Source: Streptomyces hygroscopicus
GTDB lineage: Bacteria; Actinomycetota; Actinomycetes; Streptomycetales; Streptomycetaceae
Length of the DNA stretch: 64,000 nt
Direction of reading: 5' to 3'
Assembly (NCBI GenBank): GCA_002021875.1
Contig: CP018627.1
Location: 8,556,001 to 8,620,000, forward strand
Under the pieces are notes generated by a model. The model was not told the DNA's origin. It was given only the letters and a program-made list of their open reading frames with translations, and did no database searches. Below, one piece after another: positions 63,942 through 64,000 of the stretch. How positions within the stretch are numbered: the stretch's first letter is position 1; each line of letters starts with the position of its first letter. Position numbers and translations under genes: made by a program.

Positions 63942-64000
63942 GCCCGGCTGTCCAAACCGTCGGTCCGGACCGGGATCCGGCGCGGAAACGGTGACGCCGG

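Overview
The window is a stretch of core chromosome from a Streptomyces-type actinomycete. The DNA is very GC-rich, genes often start with GTG or TTG, operons are tightly packed with 1-20 nt overlaps, and a leucine TTA codon occurs in only three genes. The order smc, glcP, ftsY, nsdA, amtB-glnK-glnD, ffh, rpsP-khpA-rimM-trmD-rplS, four signal peptidases, dprA, whiG, rpsB-tsf-pyrH-frr-cdsA-rlmN is, from general knowledge, that of the conserved Streptomyces core. No tRNA, rRNA, insertion sequence, prophage or CRISPR array was found.

Layout. 0-11 kb: the C-terminal part of SMC (cut by the left edge), a glucose permease with its own promoter, a luciferase-like oxidoreductase, and an accessory block at 5-9 kb. 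That block holds a small helical protein, a small secreted two-cysteine protein, a multi-membrane-span histidine kinase and its NarL-type regulator. FtsY and a small Prim-Pol protein follow. 11-18 kb: NsdA and the nitrogen-sensing operon amtB-glnK-glnD behind GlnR-like boxes, then a tandem-repeat-filled gap. 18-26 kb: Ffh, a methyltransferase, an archaeal/eukaryotic-type prolyl-tRNA synthetase, a SprT-like zinc protein and the rpsP-rplS translation operon. 26-31 kb: four consecutive type I signal peptidases and a Nudix gene. 31-36 kb: YraN, ComM-like ATPase, DprA, the sporulation sigma factor WhiG, a TetR regulator and a degenerate M23 peptidase. 37-43 kb: rpsB-tsf, pyrH-frr-cdsA, rlmN. 43-47 kb: a TPP riboswitch in front of a thiamine ABC transporter (thiBPQ). 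47-53.7 kb: LOG protein, a degenerate ABC exporter pair, a ThDP enzyme and a sodium:solute symporter. 54-60.5 kb: PucR regulator, class III aminotransferase with an AsnC/Lrp regulator, a divergent aminobutyraldehyde-type dehydrogenase, and a lipoprotein. 60.5-64 kb: glycerophosphodiesterase, an adenosine-deaminase-family enzyme that is probably the 6-aminodeoxyfutalosine deaminase of menaquinone synthesis, and two DUF4190-like membrane proteins.

How genes work together. FtsY and Ffh target secretory proteins and the signal peptidase cluster matures them. AmtB, GlnK and GlnD form one ammonium-sensing unit. The PucR/SSS/ThDP enzyme/aminotransferase/AsnC/dehydrogenase group looks like an amine or polyamine catabolic region. 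Thiamine uptake is feedback-controlled by TPP. nsdA, comM and dprA each carry one TTA codon, which suggests that development and DNA processing share bldA control.

The best leads for something new are: the adjacent comM and dprA genes each with one TTA codon; a 38-nt near-perfect hairpin enclosing the ribosome binding site and start codon of a lipoprotein gene; the secreted small protein placed 1 nt before a ComP-like kinase; a 38-codon ORF sharing a GxWGWDV motif with the Prim-Pol protein; several tandem repeat tracts at gene ends; and long gene overlaps (sipX/sipY, tetR/M23).
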